A model generated the notes under the pieces. The model was not told where the DNA came from. It was given only the letters and a program-made list of their open reading frames with translations, and did no database searches. A DNA stretch of 64,000 bases from Alphaproteobacteria bacterium AO1-B (GTDB lineage: Bacteria; Pseudomonadota; Alphaproteobacteria; Rhizobiales; Stappiaceae), in contig MLAX01000002.1 in the NCBI GenBank assembly GCA_001890945.1, positions 1,116,001 to 1,180,000 of the forward strand. The letters are read 5' to 3'. The translations under genes were made by a program, and so were the position numbers. Shown here one piece after another: positions 44,222-53,669 of this stretch. Every line of letters begins with the position of its first letter. The stretch's first letter is position 1.

Positions 44222-44956
44222 ATGCCGAACCGACCACTCGAACACAGCCACCAGCCTCATGATATCGCCGACAGATTGGCGCGGGGACCGGATACGAGCT
44301 ATTTGCGCGACTGGGTCTATGGCGGCATCGACGGCGCTGTGACCACCTTTGCCATTGTTGCCGGTTCTGTCGGAGCCAACTTATCAACACGGATCATCTT
44401 GATCCTTGGTGTTGCCAATCTCTTGGCCGACGGCTTTTCAATGGCCGCCGCCAATTATAGCGGGTCCAAGTCCGAGAATGAAGACTTTCAAAGGCTTCGT
44501 GCGATCGAGGAAAAACACATCCGGGTTGAACCGGATGGAGAGCGCGAGGAAATTAGACAGATCTTCAAGGCCAAGGGGTACGAGGGCGATGATCTGGAAG
44601 ACATCGTGCGCCTGGTAACGTCCAACCGGACCACTTGGATCGAAACCATGATGCTGGCCGAGTATGGCGTTTCGGATGGAGGTCGCGCGCCCTTGAAGGC
44701 GGCGCTCTATACCTTCGCCGCCTTCGTCCTGTTCGGTGCACTGCCGCTCCTGCCCTTTCTTGCTGACATTGAGGCAAGCGCCGCGCTTGCGTCCGGTCTC
44801 ACCGCATGCGCTTTCTTCGCGATCGGGTCTTTGAGAGCCCGCTGGTCGCAGCGGCACTGGGTTGGCTGCGGGCTGGAAACAACGGCCATCGGCATGGTGG
44901 CCGCGGCCATCGCTTTTCTTGCCGGCCATGGCCTGCAGCAAGTGTTCGGCGGGTGA
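44222..44956 (+). CDS. VIT1/CCC1 family transporter
   Basis: The 244-residue inner-membrane protein is related to plant and yeast vacuolar iron/manganese transporters. Helix 1 has YLRDWVYGGIDGAVTTFAIVAG, and helix 2 has the LGVANLLADGFSMAAANY motif with metal-path residues Asp and Met. A cytosolic three-helix metal-binding segment follows (about 85-130, EDFQRLRAIEEKHIRVEPDGEREEI), then three more helices. It probably exports or sequesters Fe2+ or Mn2+; the metal cannot be decided. AGGGA precedes the start. No Irr or RirA box was recognised upstream. Confidence 0.9.
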   Translation: MPNRPLEHSHQPHDIADRLARGPDTSYLRDWVYGGIDGAVTTFAIVAGSVGANLSTRIILILGVANLLADGFSMAAANYSGSKSENEDFQRLRAIEEKHIRVEPDGEREEIRQIFKAKGYEGDDLEDIVRLVTSNRTTWIETMMLAEYGVSDGGRAPLKAALYTFAAFVLFGALPLLPFLADIEASAALASGLTACAFFAIGSLRARWSQRHWVGCGLETTAIGMVAAAIAFLAGHGLQQVFGG

Positions 44957-45015
44957 GGCACGCAGGAACGCCCGCCTCAATCAATCGATCCAATCGACCT
45001 TGAGTGCTGCTCAAC

Positions 45016-46470
45016 TTAGGCGAAGAGGAAATCGCCCGCCGTCAGATCCGGTAAGGAAGGACGCCAGCCTGTATCAAGGCGCAATGTCTCGCTACCAAAA
45101 GCAACTCTAACATCGGTCCACCAACCATTGGCCGTTATGGAAAGATCGGAGAATTGCGTCACGCCTGCACCGCTCACATCGATCTTGTCGATCCCGACTT
45201 CGAAATCCTTGATCTCATCTGCACCATCACCGGATGAAAAGACAAAGGTATCGGCGCCAGCCCCACCATAAAGGGTGTCAGCACCGGCTCCGCCAACGAT
45301 CACATCGTCTCCGGCGCCACCTTCCAGCGTGTCGTTTCCGGCCCCACCGAGCAACCGGTCTGCGCCGCCTTCGCCTTTCAGATGATCGTCCCCCGCAAAC
45401 CCTTCCAGCGCATCCTTGCCGGATTTGCCCGCAAGCAAATCGTCTTTGCTGGAGCCGAGGATGAAGGCATCGTCGCCCTGATGGCCCGTTGGATCGAACA
45501 AGGGGTTTATGTCTTCAACCCAGACGATGCCGCGCGTGAGATCGGACAGGTCCGAGACGATGACGACGCTGTCACGCGACATCTCGGTGTAGAACTCTGA
45601 TCCGGCGATCGCCTCAACAACCTGTTCATAGTTGGACGGCAAATGAGCCGTCCAGGCGATCAGGTTGGTTATGTTGCCGCCATCCCAATAGGCGGGTGTT
45701 GCGTAGAAATCGTTGAAAAGCATCAGATTGCTCGTCTCATACGCATAGTCTGTATCGTTGCCAAAGAGGTTAATCTGGCCTTCGGAAATGACCGAGGGAA
45801 CCGGATCATTTTCAATATCCACGCTGAGCACTTCCGCGCCGCTGTCCAAAACGGAGGCGCCGTCTTCCGGCGTATAATGAGCTGCGAAACCGATATAGTC
45901 GGCGGCTTTGTAAAACCCGTCGAAAAAATCATCGCTGCGCTCGGCCATGTTGGTGACAGCACCACCGCCAAGCGAATGCCCCGTTACGATCAAGTCTGCT
46001 GCAGTGAGACCGTTAGACTCCAGAAGCGTCTTTATGGCCCCCATCAACTCGGGAAACGCCCCGAAAGCATAGTTCGGATCTGCGCTCAGAAATTCCAGGT
46101 AATCGATAACATCACCGACCGTATCGCTGATGATGTTGTCGATCGTGCCGGTCGTTCCTCGAAAAGCCAAACCGATCTGGGTGATGGCACCGGTCTCATC
46201 AAATCTGGCCAGCACATCGGCCTGGGCATCCTTGAACTGGTTCGTTTCACCCTGAAATGTGCCGTTCCGGTCAATGTCTGCCGCCGGAATGCCGAGATCA
46301 TAAGGGGTGAGCACCGTCCACCCTTTGGATTCGATTTCCTGCCGGGCAGCCTCCTCGCTGTTACCTGGCTGCAGGATGTCCTCAATGCCGTGATAGCTGT
46401 AGATCATCAGATCCCGCGCTTCCGACACAAGCTCCAGAGCCTCTTGCCCCTTGTACTCAAAGAAACCCAT
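45016..46470 (-). CDS. Family I.3-like lipase with RTX calcium-binding repeats
   Basis: The 484-residue protein has an alpha/beta-hydrolase domain in residues 1-340. The lipase motif is GHSLGG, with catalytic Ser166; an Asp in the SVDIENDP region and a His in the last third of the domain are probably the other catalytic residues. Residues about 360-450 hold nonapeptide repeats (GGAGNDTLEGGAGDDVIVGGAGADTLYGGAGADTF) that fold on calcium into a beta-roll. The C-terminus (DLTAGDFLFA) fits a type I secretion signal, and no N-terminal signal is present. The ATG at 46470 has GGGAGGAG. No type I exporter genes are in the window. Confidence 0.92.
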   Translation of the reverse strand: MGFFEYKGQEALELVSEARDLMIYSYHGIEDILQPGNSEEAARQEIESKGWTVLTPYDLGIPAADIDRNGTFQGETNQFKDAQADVLARFDETGAITQIGLAFRGTTGTIDNIISDTVGDVIDYLEFLSADPNYAFGAFPELMGAIKTLLESNGLTAADLIVTGHSLGGGAVTNMAERSDDFFDGFYKAADYIGFAAHYTPEDGASVLDSGAEVLSVDIENDPVPSVISEGQINLFGNDTDYAYETSNLMLFNDFYATPAYWDGGNITNLIAWTAHLPSNYEQVVEAIAGSEFYTEMSRDSVVIVSDLSDLTRGIVWVEDINPLFDPTGHQGDDAFILGSSKDDLLAGKSGKDALEGFAGDDHLKGEGGADRLLGGAGNDTLEGGAGDDVIVGGAGADTLYGGAGADTFVFSSGDGADEIKDFEVGIDKIDVSGAGVTQFSDLSITANGWWTDVRVAFGSETLRLDTGWRPSLPDLTAGDFLFA

Positions 46471-46627
46471 GCACTCCTCCCAAGATTGCATTTTCTTGAT
46501 ATACAATCAAATATCAGGAGCTGCAGTTTACGTAAAGGGAAATTTACACGCGCGCAGACCTTCGCCTGATATGGCAGCACCTTAGGATCGGGACATCCCC
46601 CAAATTATTTCTCATTAAAACAGAACG

Positions 46628-47221
46628 TTAAGCAGATATCAGGGTCAGCTTCTGGCGCTCAATCTGGTCGTCGAACAGTTGCAAAAGCTTCGTGTCGATC
46701 TTGACTGCTCTGGGGTAAAGCGGCGCTGCCCGGTCCTGAAGGACAGGAACATGCCAGCCGTCGGTTGTGTCGAAGAAGTGGCTAACGCCCTCCTCGCCCC
46801 AGATTTGATGAAACCCGGCTAATACGCAGTCGAGATAACTTTGCAGGATCGGGTGCCGGTCACATCCCCAGCGTTCGTTTTCCGGCGTTGCCTTGAAGAG
46901 AAACAGCTCTTCCGGTCCCGGTTTGCTATCCGCCTCACACCGGAAAGACGTGCCGATCTGTCCGATCTTCTCATAACGGCTTTCACGCTGCTCCAAGGCC
47001 TGCAACCGGCTTTGCTGCTCCCGGGTCATCACGCCCCGGATTTCCGACCCCGGCTCCTGACGTACACTCAAGGCACAGCGGCCCTGACCGTGTTCCCAGA
47101 CGCCGCACACACGCCACTCCCGGACCCAGCCTCTCAATCGCCCGGGAACGATCTCGGCCCCATCAGGTACCGTTGCGGCGTTGACGAGGGACCCATATCC
47201 AAAATATGTGATTGTGATCAT
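46628..47221 (-). CDS. Gamma-glutamylcyclotransferase family protein
   Basis: The 197-residue protein has the family motif FGYGSLVN (residues 7-14) that holds the glutamyl-binding loop, the GRLRGWVREWRVCG beta-barrel strand, and a likely catalytic Glu in LEQRESRYEKIG. These enzymes turn gamma-glutamyl amines or glutathione-type dipeptides into 5-oxoproline. The substrate is not fixed by the sequence. The ATG at 47221 fits the homology start. The gene is divergent from the class V aminotransferase-fold gene with only 49 bases between starts, so the two probably share control elements. Confidence 0.82.
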   Translation of the reverse strand: MITITYFGYGSLVNAATVPDGAEIVPGRLRGWVREWRVCGVWEHGQGRCALSVRQEPGSEIRGVMTREQQSRLQALEQRESRYEKIGQIGTSFRCEADSKPGPEELFLFKATPENERWGCDRHPILQSYLDCVLAGFHQIWGEEGVSHFFDTTDGWHVPVLQDRAAPLYPRAVKIDTKLLQLFDDQIERQKLTLISA

Positions 47222-47270
47222 TTTTGTTTTACGTCCAATCGATTGCGTCCCGTGACCGGAAAGGCTCCCC

Positions 47271-48458
47271 ATGATCGTCCCTTCCCTCAGCCAGAATGAA
47301 ATAGACCTGATGCGGGACGAGACCCCCGGTGTAAACAGATGCATTCACTTTAACAATGCCGGAACAGGTCTTGCTGCAACACCGGTATTGGACGCAGTCA
47401 AACACCATCTTGATCTGGAAGCCACGCTCGGTGGATATGAGGCGGCGGCAGCGGCGCAATCGGAAACGAACGCATTTTATACATCGATTGCGGCGCTGAT
47501 CGGAACCACTCCGAACGAGATCGCCTTCATCGAAAATGCAACCCGCGCATGGGATATGGCGTTTTACGGGATCGACTTCCGTGAAGGTGACCGTGTCATC
47601 ACCGGCCGCGCGGAATACGTGTCCAATTACGTGGCACTTCTGCAGATGAAGAAGCGGAAGGGTATTGAAATCGATCTCATCGAAGATGACGAGACCGGAC
47701 AGATTGATCTGAAGGCTTTGGAGGCAGCCGTCACGCCGAAAACCCGCCTCATCGCCCTTACGCATATCCCGACCTTTTCCGGGCTGATCAATCCGGCAGA
47801 AGATGTCGGCGAGATTGCCGCCCGGCACAAACTTCTTTACCTCCTCGATGCCTGCCAATCTGCCGGACAGATCCCTCTCAACATCAAGGAAATCGGGTGC
47901 CAGATGCTCTCGGGCACTGGCCGCAAATATCTGCGGGGACCGCGCGGAACAGGTTTTCTTTATGTCAGTGACGAAGTTCTCGATCAGGTGGAACCGCCCT
48001 TTGTAGATCTCCAGGCGACCGAATGGCTGGACGAGTCCTTTTACCGTTTGGCACCGCATGCACAGCGCTATGAGAACTGGGAACGTTATGTCGCCGGGCA
48101 GGTCGGCCTGGGCGTTGCCACCAGCTATGCAATCGGCTTCGGGATGGACCGGATCGGCGCCCGAATTTGTGCCTTGGGCGCGCAGCTCCGTTCTGAACTT
48201 TCCGCTGTTCCTGGCATCTCGCTGCATGACAAAGGCGCGCGGAAAGGCGGCATCGTGACCTTCGCTGTCGATGGAGAGACACCGGCGGCAACGAAGGCAC
48301 GGCTCGCCGATCACCAGATCAATGTCTCGGTCAGTCAGGCAAGCTCAGCTCGGATTGACCTGCCGATGCGCGGTCTGGACGCGGTGGTTCGCGCCTCCTT
48401 GCACGCTTTCAACACGGAGAGTGAGCTGGAACTTATGGTGAAGCTCCTGGCAGATTAG
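47271..48458 (+). CDS. Class V aminotransferase-fold PLP enzyme
   Basis: The 395-residue PLP enzyme is in the cysteine desulfurase / isopenicillin-N epimerase-like group. Visible features are INNAGTGL-like FNNAGTGLAATPV near the start, ENATRAWDMAFYG, the PLP-binding DACQSAGQIPLN (Asp and Gln), and the Schiff-base lysine in GTGRKYLRGPRGTGF. The desulfurase active-site Cys loop is not obvious, so a C-S lyase, epimerase or aminotransferase role is as likely as desulfuration. Its divergent partner is a gamma-glutamylcyclotransferase, which hints at sulfur-peptide metabolism, but that is only context. Confidence 0.85.
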   Translation: MIVPSLSQNEIDLMRDETPGVNRCIHFNNAGTGLAATPVLDAVKHHLDLEATLGGYEAAAAAQSETNAFYTSIAALIGTTPNEIAFIENATRAWDMAFYGIDFREGDRVITGRAEYVSNYVALLQMKKRKGIEIDLIEDDETGQIDLKALEAAVTPKTRLIALTHIPTFSGLINPAEDVGEIAARHKLLYLLDACQSAGQIPLNIKEIGCQMLSGTGRKYLRGPRGTGFLYVSDEVLDQVEPPFVDLQATEWLDESFYRLAPHAQRYENWERYVAGQVGLGVATSYAIGFGMDRIGARICALGAQLRSELSAVPGISLHDKGARKGGIVTFAVDGETPAATKARLADHQINVSVSQASSARIDLPMRGLDAVVRASLHAFNTESELELMVKLLAD

Positions 48459-48624
48459 AAGCGGCCCAATTCTTAAACAAACAGTGTCGTAAAGTGTTGG
48501 AAACATCGGGTTCCGGGCACTCTTCCGTAAGGAATCTCCCGTAGAATATACGCTGATAGTTCAATCCGCTTGGATAATGAGAAAGACCAGCTTTCTTTGC
48601 GGACAGGAGGAGAGTGCCGGACGC

Positions 48625-50163
48625 ATGACGACACGACAGGCGCAACCTGACCGCGGGCCTACCCCCGGTTCCGGCAGCGGCACGGTATCCGGCCGTCAAA
48701 TCACCATGTGGGTCTATGGGCTCGCAGCCTTACTGATAGTCTTGTCTAGCGGCGCACTCACCCTCATCGCACAGTTCGCGTGGCGGGCCGCCGATCGGCA
48801 TGCGCTTGAAACAGCGCAAATGCGTTTCCTTGACACCGTTGAAGATCAGTATTGGGAAATTGCCCGCCACCAGATGACCGCCATCCAGCACCAAGATGTT
48901 CAAGAGATGCTGACGGGCCCAATGGACCGGTCTGCCGTCACCACCTCCATATTGAACCGCTTCAAAGCTGTCAGTGATCTGGAGCGCACCTATCTCTTGG
49001 AAGAGAACGGTGATCTCATGGCTCTTTCAGAAACGGCTGTTCACAATCAGAGCGGATCTTCTGCCCCATGGGAAGACACCGAAAAACTGTCTGAGCTCTT
49101 CACCGCAGCCTTCCGGTCTCCAAGTTTCCCGCGGCGCGATCGTCCTCAAGGCCCCTTCCCGCCGCCACGTGCCATGTTTGATGCCTCGATCGCAGCGCTT
49201 GCCGTGATCGAGGGCACCCCCGCATTGCTGAGCGCGGTTCCAGTGGAAATGGAAACACCGCTTACTGCGCTCTCAGACGCCAATCCCCGCCTGCTTGTCA
49301 GCGTCTACTCCCTTGGAGAGGCATGGTTTCAGTCGATGTCGGATCACTATGGGTTTCGCGATCTGACCTTCACCGAAGGTGCCCCTTCGCGCGAACACCC
49401 GACGCAACTGCGGGCCTATGGTCCCGACGGCAGCCTTGTCGGCTATTTTCAATGGAACCATTCCAAACCCGGATTGAGGGTCTGGATGCGCGCCCTTCCA
49501 TTGATCGTGATCCTGGCGGTTTTGATTGCGGCAATTTCTGTGATTGTCGCCCGCAGGATTGGCCGCTTGTCATCAACGCTGGAACAAAGCGAACGCCGCA
49601 ATCATTACTTTGCGCATCACGACAGCTTGACCGGTCTGCCGAACCGGCACCACTTTTCTGACCGCCTTGCCTACGCAATCGATGGCCTTCCCGAAAAAGG
49701 GTTTGCTGTCATTGCGTGTGACCTCGACAAATTCAAACCTGTTAACGACACACATGGTCATGAGGCCGGAGATATCGTGTTGCGCGTGACGGCCTCGCGA
49801 TTGCAGGACATTATCAGCGACAAGGGTGTGGTCGGGCGCATTGGCGGCGACGAATTTGTTATCTTGCTGATGAAGTATCAGGATCAGGCTGACCTTGAGA
49901 CAATTGCCAATGAGATTCTAGCTTCCGTCGCAGAGCCGATTGAAATCAATCCAGGACAGAGTGTGAGTATCGGCATCAGCCTCGGCATAGCGCTAGCGCC
50001 AAACTCAGGGATGTCGGAAAAACATCTAATCCGAGCAGCTGATACAGCGCTCTACCGGGCAAAAGATGCAGGCAGAAACGCTTTTGCCTTTGCACATGCG
50101 GAACCTGACACTGTATTCGATCGTCGAGGCGAAACGGACCGCCGCGCGAAGAGTACGGGTTGA
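48625..50163 (+). CDS. Membrane-bound diguanylate cyclase, copy 1
   Basis: The 512-residue protein has an N-terminal polar stretch, a membrane helix (MWVYGLAALLIVLSSGALTLIA) and an extracytoplasmic sensor region of about 210 residues. The sensor has a CHASE4-like layout (DRHALETAQMRFLDTVEDQYWEIARHQM). A second helix (ALPLIVILAVLIAAISVIVARRI) and a GGDEF domain with RIGGDEF (motif at 407-411) follow. The I-site position reads SDKG, not RxxD, so feedback inhibition is unlikely. AGGAGGAG lies about 12 bases before the ATG at 48625; an ATG at 48577 is possible. A paralogue follows after 231 bases. Confidence 0.9.
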   Translation: MTTRQAQPDRGPTPGSGSGTVSGRQITMWVYGLAALLIVLSSGALTLIAQFAWRAADRHALETAQMRFLDTVEDQYWEIARHQMTAIQHQDVQEMLTGPMDRSAVTTSILNRFKAVSDLERTYLLEENGDLMALSETAVHNQSGSSAPWEDTEKLSELFTAAFRSPSFPRRDRPQGPFPPPRAMFDASIAALAVIEGTPALLSAVPVEMETPLTALSDANPRLLVSVYSLGEAWFQSMSDHYGFRDLTFTEGAPSREHPTQLRAYGPDGSLVGYFQWNHSKPGLRVWMRALPLIVILAVLIAAISVIVARRIGRLSSTLEQSERRNHYFAHHDSLTGLPNRHHFSDRLAYAIDGLPEKGFAVIACDLDKFKPVNDTHGHEAGDIVLRVTASRLQDIISDKGVVGRIGGDEFVILLMKYQDQADLETIANEILASVAEPIEINPGQSVSIGISLGIALAPNSGMSEKHLIRAADTALYRAKDAGRNAFAFAHAEPDTVFDRRGETDRRAKSTG

Positions 50164-50394
50164 ATTTATTTTCAAAATTTACTTTAAGTTGCTACGCCGC
50201 ATCAGAAGTCACTCTGAAACAATCTCTTTTTTTAATATTTGTTCCTGACTCTCTCGGGTCACCACCACTACTAATTAACACTTTCCAAGCTAGGATTAGC
50301 ACCTCAACGCCTCAGAGACAGCCGAGGTCCCGCCAGCTAAACGCTAGGGAACTTTGGAGGGGCACTGTCTTGACGGAAGGCGAACGAAACAAAG

Positions 50395-51984
50395 GTGCTC
50401 CGCCGGTTGTTTTATGGTCATTTCAAAGGCCGGCGAAGGTGGGAAGAACAAACGTTGGCGGAATTTCGACGGAGATACTCTGACAAATCGGACAGCGAGT
50501 CCCGTATCCATATCTCAAGACTTGCCTTTCTTCTGGCAGCTCTTTTGATCGCGGTTACATCGGCCTCACTGGTGTTCGTTGGTTTTGTCGCCTCTCATGC
50601 ATCCACGCAGCAAGCTATTGCCAACGAAGAGCGCCTCTTCCGCAATGCCCTGGAGGAACGGCTCCGGGACATTGTCCGTGAACAACGCACCGTGACCGTA
50701 TCCGATGAGACCGTCCGGAAACTGGTCCGGACGTTCGATCCGGTCTATGCCCGCCAGCACTTTCACGCGCTCTGGTCCAGGTACCGGCACAACAAGGTCA
50801 TCCTGATCTCGGGAAACAATCAGGTTTTGGCCGAGTCATTTCAGGACTACACCCACATAACCAAACGCCCGTCGAGTGAGACGCCCGCATTGGCCCCGGT
50901 CATCCGCAAGACGCAGGCTCTCTTCGCGGCCAATCGCGTCCGCGTGCCCGGCGGGTTTGGCCACCGGTCTCTTCAAGGCCTGGATACAGATCAATATGCG
51001 TTGATGGGCGTTATTCGGCTTGATGGCAAACCGGCACTTTTCTCCGCGATGCCCATCATGCCCGATGAGTACACCGCGACCCTGCCGGACGGTGGGCCGA
51101 CCTTGATGATCTCGGTGAAATACATTGACGACACGCTTCTGGAACGCCTGAACTCGCAGTTGAACTTCGCCCGGCTCCGTTTTGAGCCCAGGGCATTTGA
51201 GCCGGAAGATGGCCCTTCGCATCTGGTCACAAGCGAGGAAGGCGTTGATGTCGGCTCTTTCCGATGGGAAAGCCAGACTGTGATCGACTCGATCTGGCCG
51301 ACGGTCATTCCGGTCATTGCCATGCTCAGCCTGACTTTGGGGGCACTTGCGTTCGGAATTGCCTGGCGGATCGGCCAACTGACCCGGTCACTTCAAAAGA
51401 GCGAAGAGCAGAACCGCTACCTTGCTCTGCACGACAATCTGTCGGGCCTTGCCAACCGGCTTCAGTTTAACCGGGTACTCGAAACCTCAGCTGCCGAACT
51501 GCCGCAGAAACGGTTTGCTGTCTTGCATTGCGACCTCGACAAATTCAAAGCAGTCAACGACACCTACGGGCATGCTGCCGGTGATACCGTGATCAAGATC
51601 ATGGCCAAACGTCTCAACGAAACTGTCGGTAAGCCAGGTTTAGTCTGCCGGATCGGCGGTGACGAATTCATGGTGATTTACCGCGGAGGCACAAGCCGCA
51701 AGGAGTTGGACACACTTTGCCGCGCGTTGATCAACAAGGCGCTCTTGCCTATTCAAATCGAAGGCGGCAATACGGCACATGTCGGGCTCAGTATCGGCGT
51801 AGCCGTTGCCCCAGCGGATGGTACGGAACCGGAAGACTTGGTTGCCCGTTCTGATGCGGCACTCTACCGGGCAAAAGATCGCGGACGCGGTGTACACTCG
51901 TTCTACGAGGATCTGTTGAAAGACACCTTCATCCAGGAAGATGTCGCGTCAGCGAAAACCGGATTGTCCTCACTCAGCGCCTGA
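50395..51984 (+). CDS. Membrane-bound diguanylate cyclase, copy 2
   Basis: The 529-residue paralogue of the preceding gene has the same order: helix (LAFLLAALLIAVTSASLVFVGFVA), sensor region, helix (TVIPVIAMLSLTLGALAFGIAWRIG) and GGDEF (CRIGGDEF, motif at 421-425). The I-site position reads GKPG. The sensor halves are diverged but share length and motifs such as GKPALFSAMPI and DGSLV/VDVGSFRW regions, so they probably sense different signals. The start is uncertain: I use a GTG at 50395, with a TTG at 50455 preceded by GGGAAG as an alternative. It is followed by a bidirectional terminator. Confidence 0.88.
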   Translation: MLRRLFYGHFKGRRRWEEQTLAEFRRRYSDKSDSESRIHISRLAFLLAALLIAVTSASLVFVGFVASHASTQQAIANEERLFRNALEERLRDIVREQRTVTVSDETVRKLVRTFDPVYARQHFHALWSRYRHNKVILISGNNQVLAESFQDYTHITKRPSSETPALAPVIRKTQALFAANRVRVPGGFGHRSLQGLDTDQYALMGVIRLDGKPALFSAMPIMPDEYTATLPDGGPTLMISVKYIDDTLLERLNSQLNFARLRFEPRAFEPEDGPSHLVTSEEGVDVGSFRWESQTVIDSIWPTVIPVIAMLSLTLGALAFGIAWRIGQLTRSLQKSEEQNRYLALHDNLSGLANRLQFNRVLETSAAELPQKRFAVLHCDLDKFKAVNDTYGHAAGDTVIKIMAKRLNETVGKPGLVCRIGGDEFMVIYRGGTSRKELDTLCRALINKALLPIQIEGGNTAHVGLSIGVAVAPADGTEPEDLVARSDAALYRAKDRGRGVHSFYEDLLKDTFIQEDVASAKTGLSSLSA

Positions 51985-52000
51985 TGTTTGAATACAGAAG

Positions 52001-52032
52001 AAAAAACGCCGCAAATAATTGCGGCGGTTTTT
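52001..52032. terminator. Bidirectional terminator between diguanylate cyclase copy 2 and gor
   Basis: CGCCGCAA (52007-52014) and TTGCGGCG (52019-52026) form a perfect 8-base stem with a 4-base loop. AAAAAA lies on the left and GTTTTT on the right, so U-tracts exist for both strands. It serves the two convergent genes ending at 51984 and 52059. Confidence 0.9.
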
Positions 52033-52058
52033 CCGTTTTGGCATCAGCGGTTTCGTTA

Positions 52059-53435
52059 TCAGCCGCGCAGGCGTTCTGTTGGCTCGCGCATTGTAACGAG
52101 TTCTTCCGCTGCGGTCGGGTGCACCGCGATCGTCCTGTCAAAGTCAGATTTGGTTGCACCCATCTCAAGCGTTATTCCAAGGATTTGCGCAAGCTCACCA
52201 GCGTCTGGGCCAACAATGTGAACCCCAAGCACTTTTTGGCTGTCCGCATCGACGATCATCTTCATGAGCATCTTCTCATCACGGCCAGACAGCGTATGCT
52301 TCATTGGCCGGAAGCTGGACTTGTAGATGTCCAGGTTCGGTGTGCGCTCCAGCGCTTCTTCCTGTGTCAGACCGACTGTGCCCATTTCAGGCTGAGAAAA
52401 CACGGCTGTCGCTATGAGGCTGTGATCCACCGTCCAGGGTTTATTGCCGAACACGGTGTCCGCGAACGCGTGGCCTTCCCGGATTGCGACCGGGGTAAGG
52501 TTTGCCCTGTTGGTCACATCGCCAACGGCATAGATGGACTCAACATTTGTGCGGGACTCTTCATTGACCTTGATCGCACCGATCGCATCGGTCTCAACGC
52601 CTGCTTTTTCCAATCCGAGCTCCCGCGTATGCGGGCTCCGGCCAATCGCAAACATGATCTGGTCCGCAGCCAGGTTTTCGCCGCCATTGGTGCGCCCGAT
52701 CAAGGAACCGTCCGACTGCTTTTCGATGGACGAGAAGGTATCATTCAAGACGACCTTGATCCCCTTCTTTTCCATTTCCTCGCGTACAGTCTGGCGCAGG
52801 TCCATATCAAATCCACGCAGGATTTCAGGACCCCGATAAATCAGGGTCGTGTCGACACCGAGGCCATTGAAAATGCCGGCAAACTCAACGGCGATGTAGC
52901 CGCCGCCGGCAACCACCACGCGGTTCGGTAATTCGCTCAAGTGAAATGCTTCATTCGACGTGATGACGTGCTCACCGCCCGGCAAGCTGTTATCGACATT
53001 TGGCGAGGCTCCGACCGCCACAAGGATATACTTCGCGGTGATCGTCTGACCCGTCGACAACAAACGAACCGTGTGGGCGTCTTCGATCACGGCGCGGCTG
53101 TCGTGGATTTCGACGCCGGTGTTGTCCAGGTTCCGGCGATATATCCCTTCCAGGCGCGTGATTTCCTGATCCTTTGCCGCGATCAGTTTGTCCCAGGCAA
53201 AGCTGCGTTCGCCGACACTCCAGCCAAAGCCCTCAGCATCTTCAAACTCTTCGGAAAACTTGGATGCGTAGACGAAGAGTTTTTTGGGAACACAGCCGCG
53301 GATCACACAGGTTCCGCCGTAACGGTATTCTTCTGCAATACCTACCCGAGCGCCATGTGTGGCCGCAATCCGGGCCGCACGAACGCCGCCGGAACCGCCA
53401 CCGATCACAAACAGATCATAGTCAAAATCGCTCAT
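52059..53435 (-). CDS. gor: Glutathione-disulfide reductase
   Basis: The FAD/NADPH flavoenzyme reduces oxidised glutathione. The 458-residue protein has the N-terminal FAD motif FVIGGGSGGVRAARIAA, the redox disulfide GGTCVIRGCVPKK (residues 41-53), the NADPH-binding VVAGGGYIAVEFAGIF followed by the phosphate-binding YRGPEILRGFDMDLR arginines, and the catalytic HPTAAEELV near the C-terminus. The arginines indicate NADPH rather than NADH. It lies downstream of DUF2059 and rpiA, a common alphaproteobacterial order, but a hairpin in the 234-base gap suggests its own promoter. Confidence 0.95.
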   Translation of the reverse strand: MSDFDYDLFVIGGGSGGVRAARIAATHGARVGIAEEYRYGGTCVIRGCVPKKLFVYASKFSEEFEDAEGFGWSVGERSFAWDKLIAAKDQEITRLEGIYRRNLDNTGVEIHDSRAVIEDAHTVRLLSTGQTITAKYILVAVGASPNVDNSLPGGEHVITSNEAFHLSELPNRVVVAGGGYIAVEFAGIFNGLGVDTTLIYRGPEILRGFDMDLRQTVREEMEKKGIKVVLNDTFSSIEKQSDGSLIGRTNGGENLAADQIMFAIGRSPHTRELGLEKAGVETDAIGAIKVNEESRTNVESIYAVGDVTNRANLTPVAIREGHAFADTVFGNKPWTVDHSLIATAVFSQPEMGTVGLTQEEALERTPNLDIYKSSFRPMKHTLSGRDEKMLMKMIVDADSQKVLGVHIVGPDAGELAQILGITLEMGATKSDFDRTIAVHPTAAEELVTMREPTERLRG

Positions 53436-53570
53436 TCAATGCCCCTCGGGATTTGGTATTTGAACGGCCAGCGGACGCGGCCATGAAGCCCAGATAAGCT
53501 CTCAGTCCCTATTCACAAGGCTTGGCCTTGGTCAGCTCGGTGTCCTGAAACGCATACCTTATTGCACAAA

Positions 53571-53592
53571 GGGCCGCTTTCGCGGCCCGGTT
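53571..53592 (-). terminator. Probable terminator downstream of DUF2059
   Basis: GGGCCGC (53571-53577) and GCGGCCC (53582-53588) form a perfect 7-base stem with a TTTC loop (GAAA in minus-strand RNA). The minus-strand tail UUUGUGC is weak, so termination may be partial and transcription could continue into gor. Confidence 0.5.
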
Positions 53593-53669
53593 TGCAGACA
53601 GTGCGGGCGTTTGACCCGTCTCAAGATCTGAAAAAGCGTGCGCAATCTGATTGCTCACGCCTTGATCAC

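Noticed and set aside
47229..48314. Open frame of 361 codons on the minus strand
   Set aside because: It is antisense to the class V PLP enzyme gene, which has a clear lysine motif; the antisense translation shows no domain.
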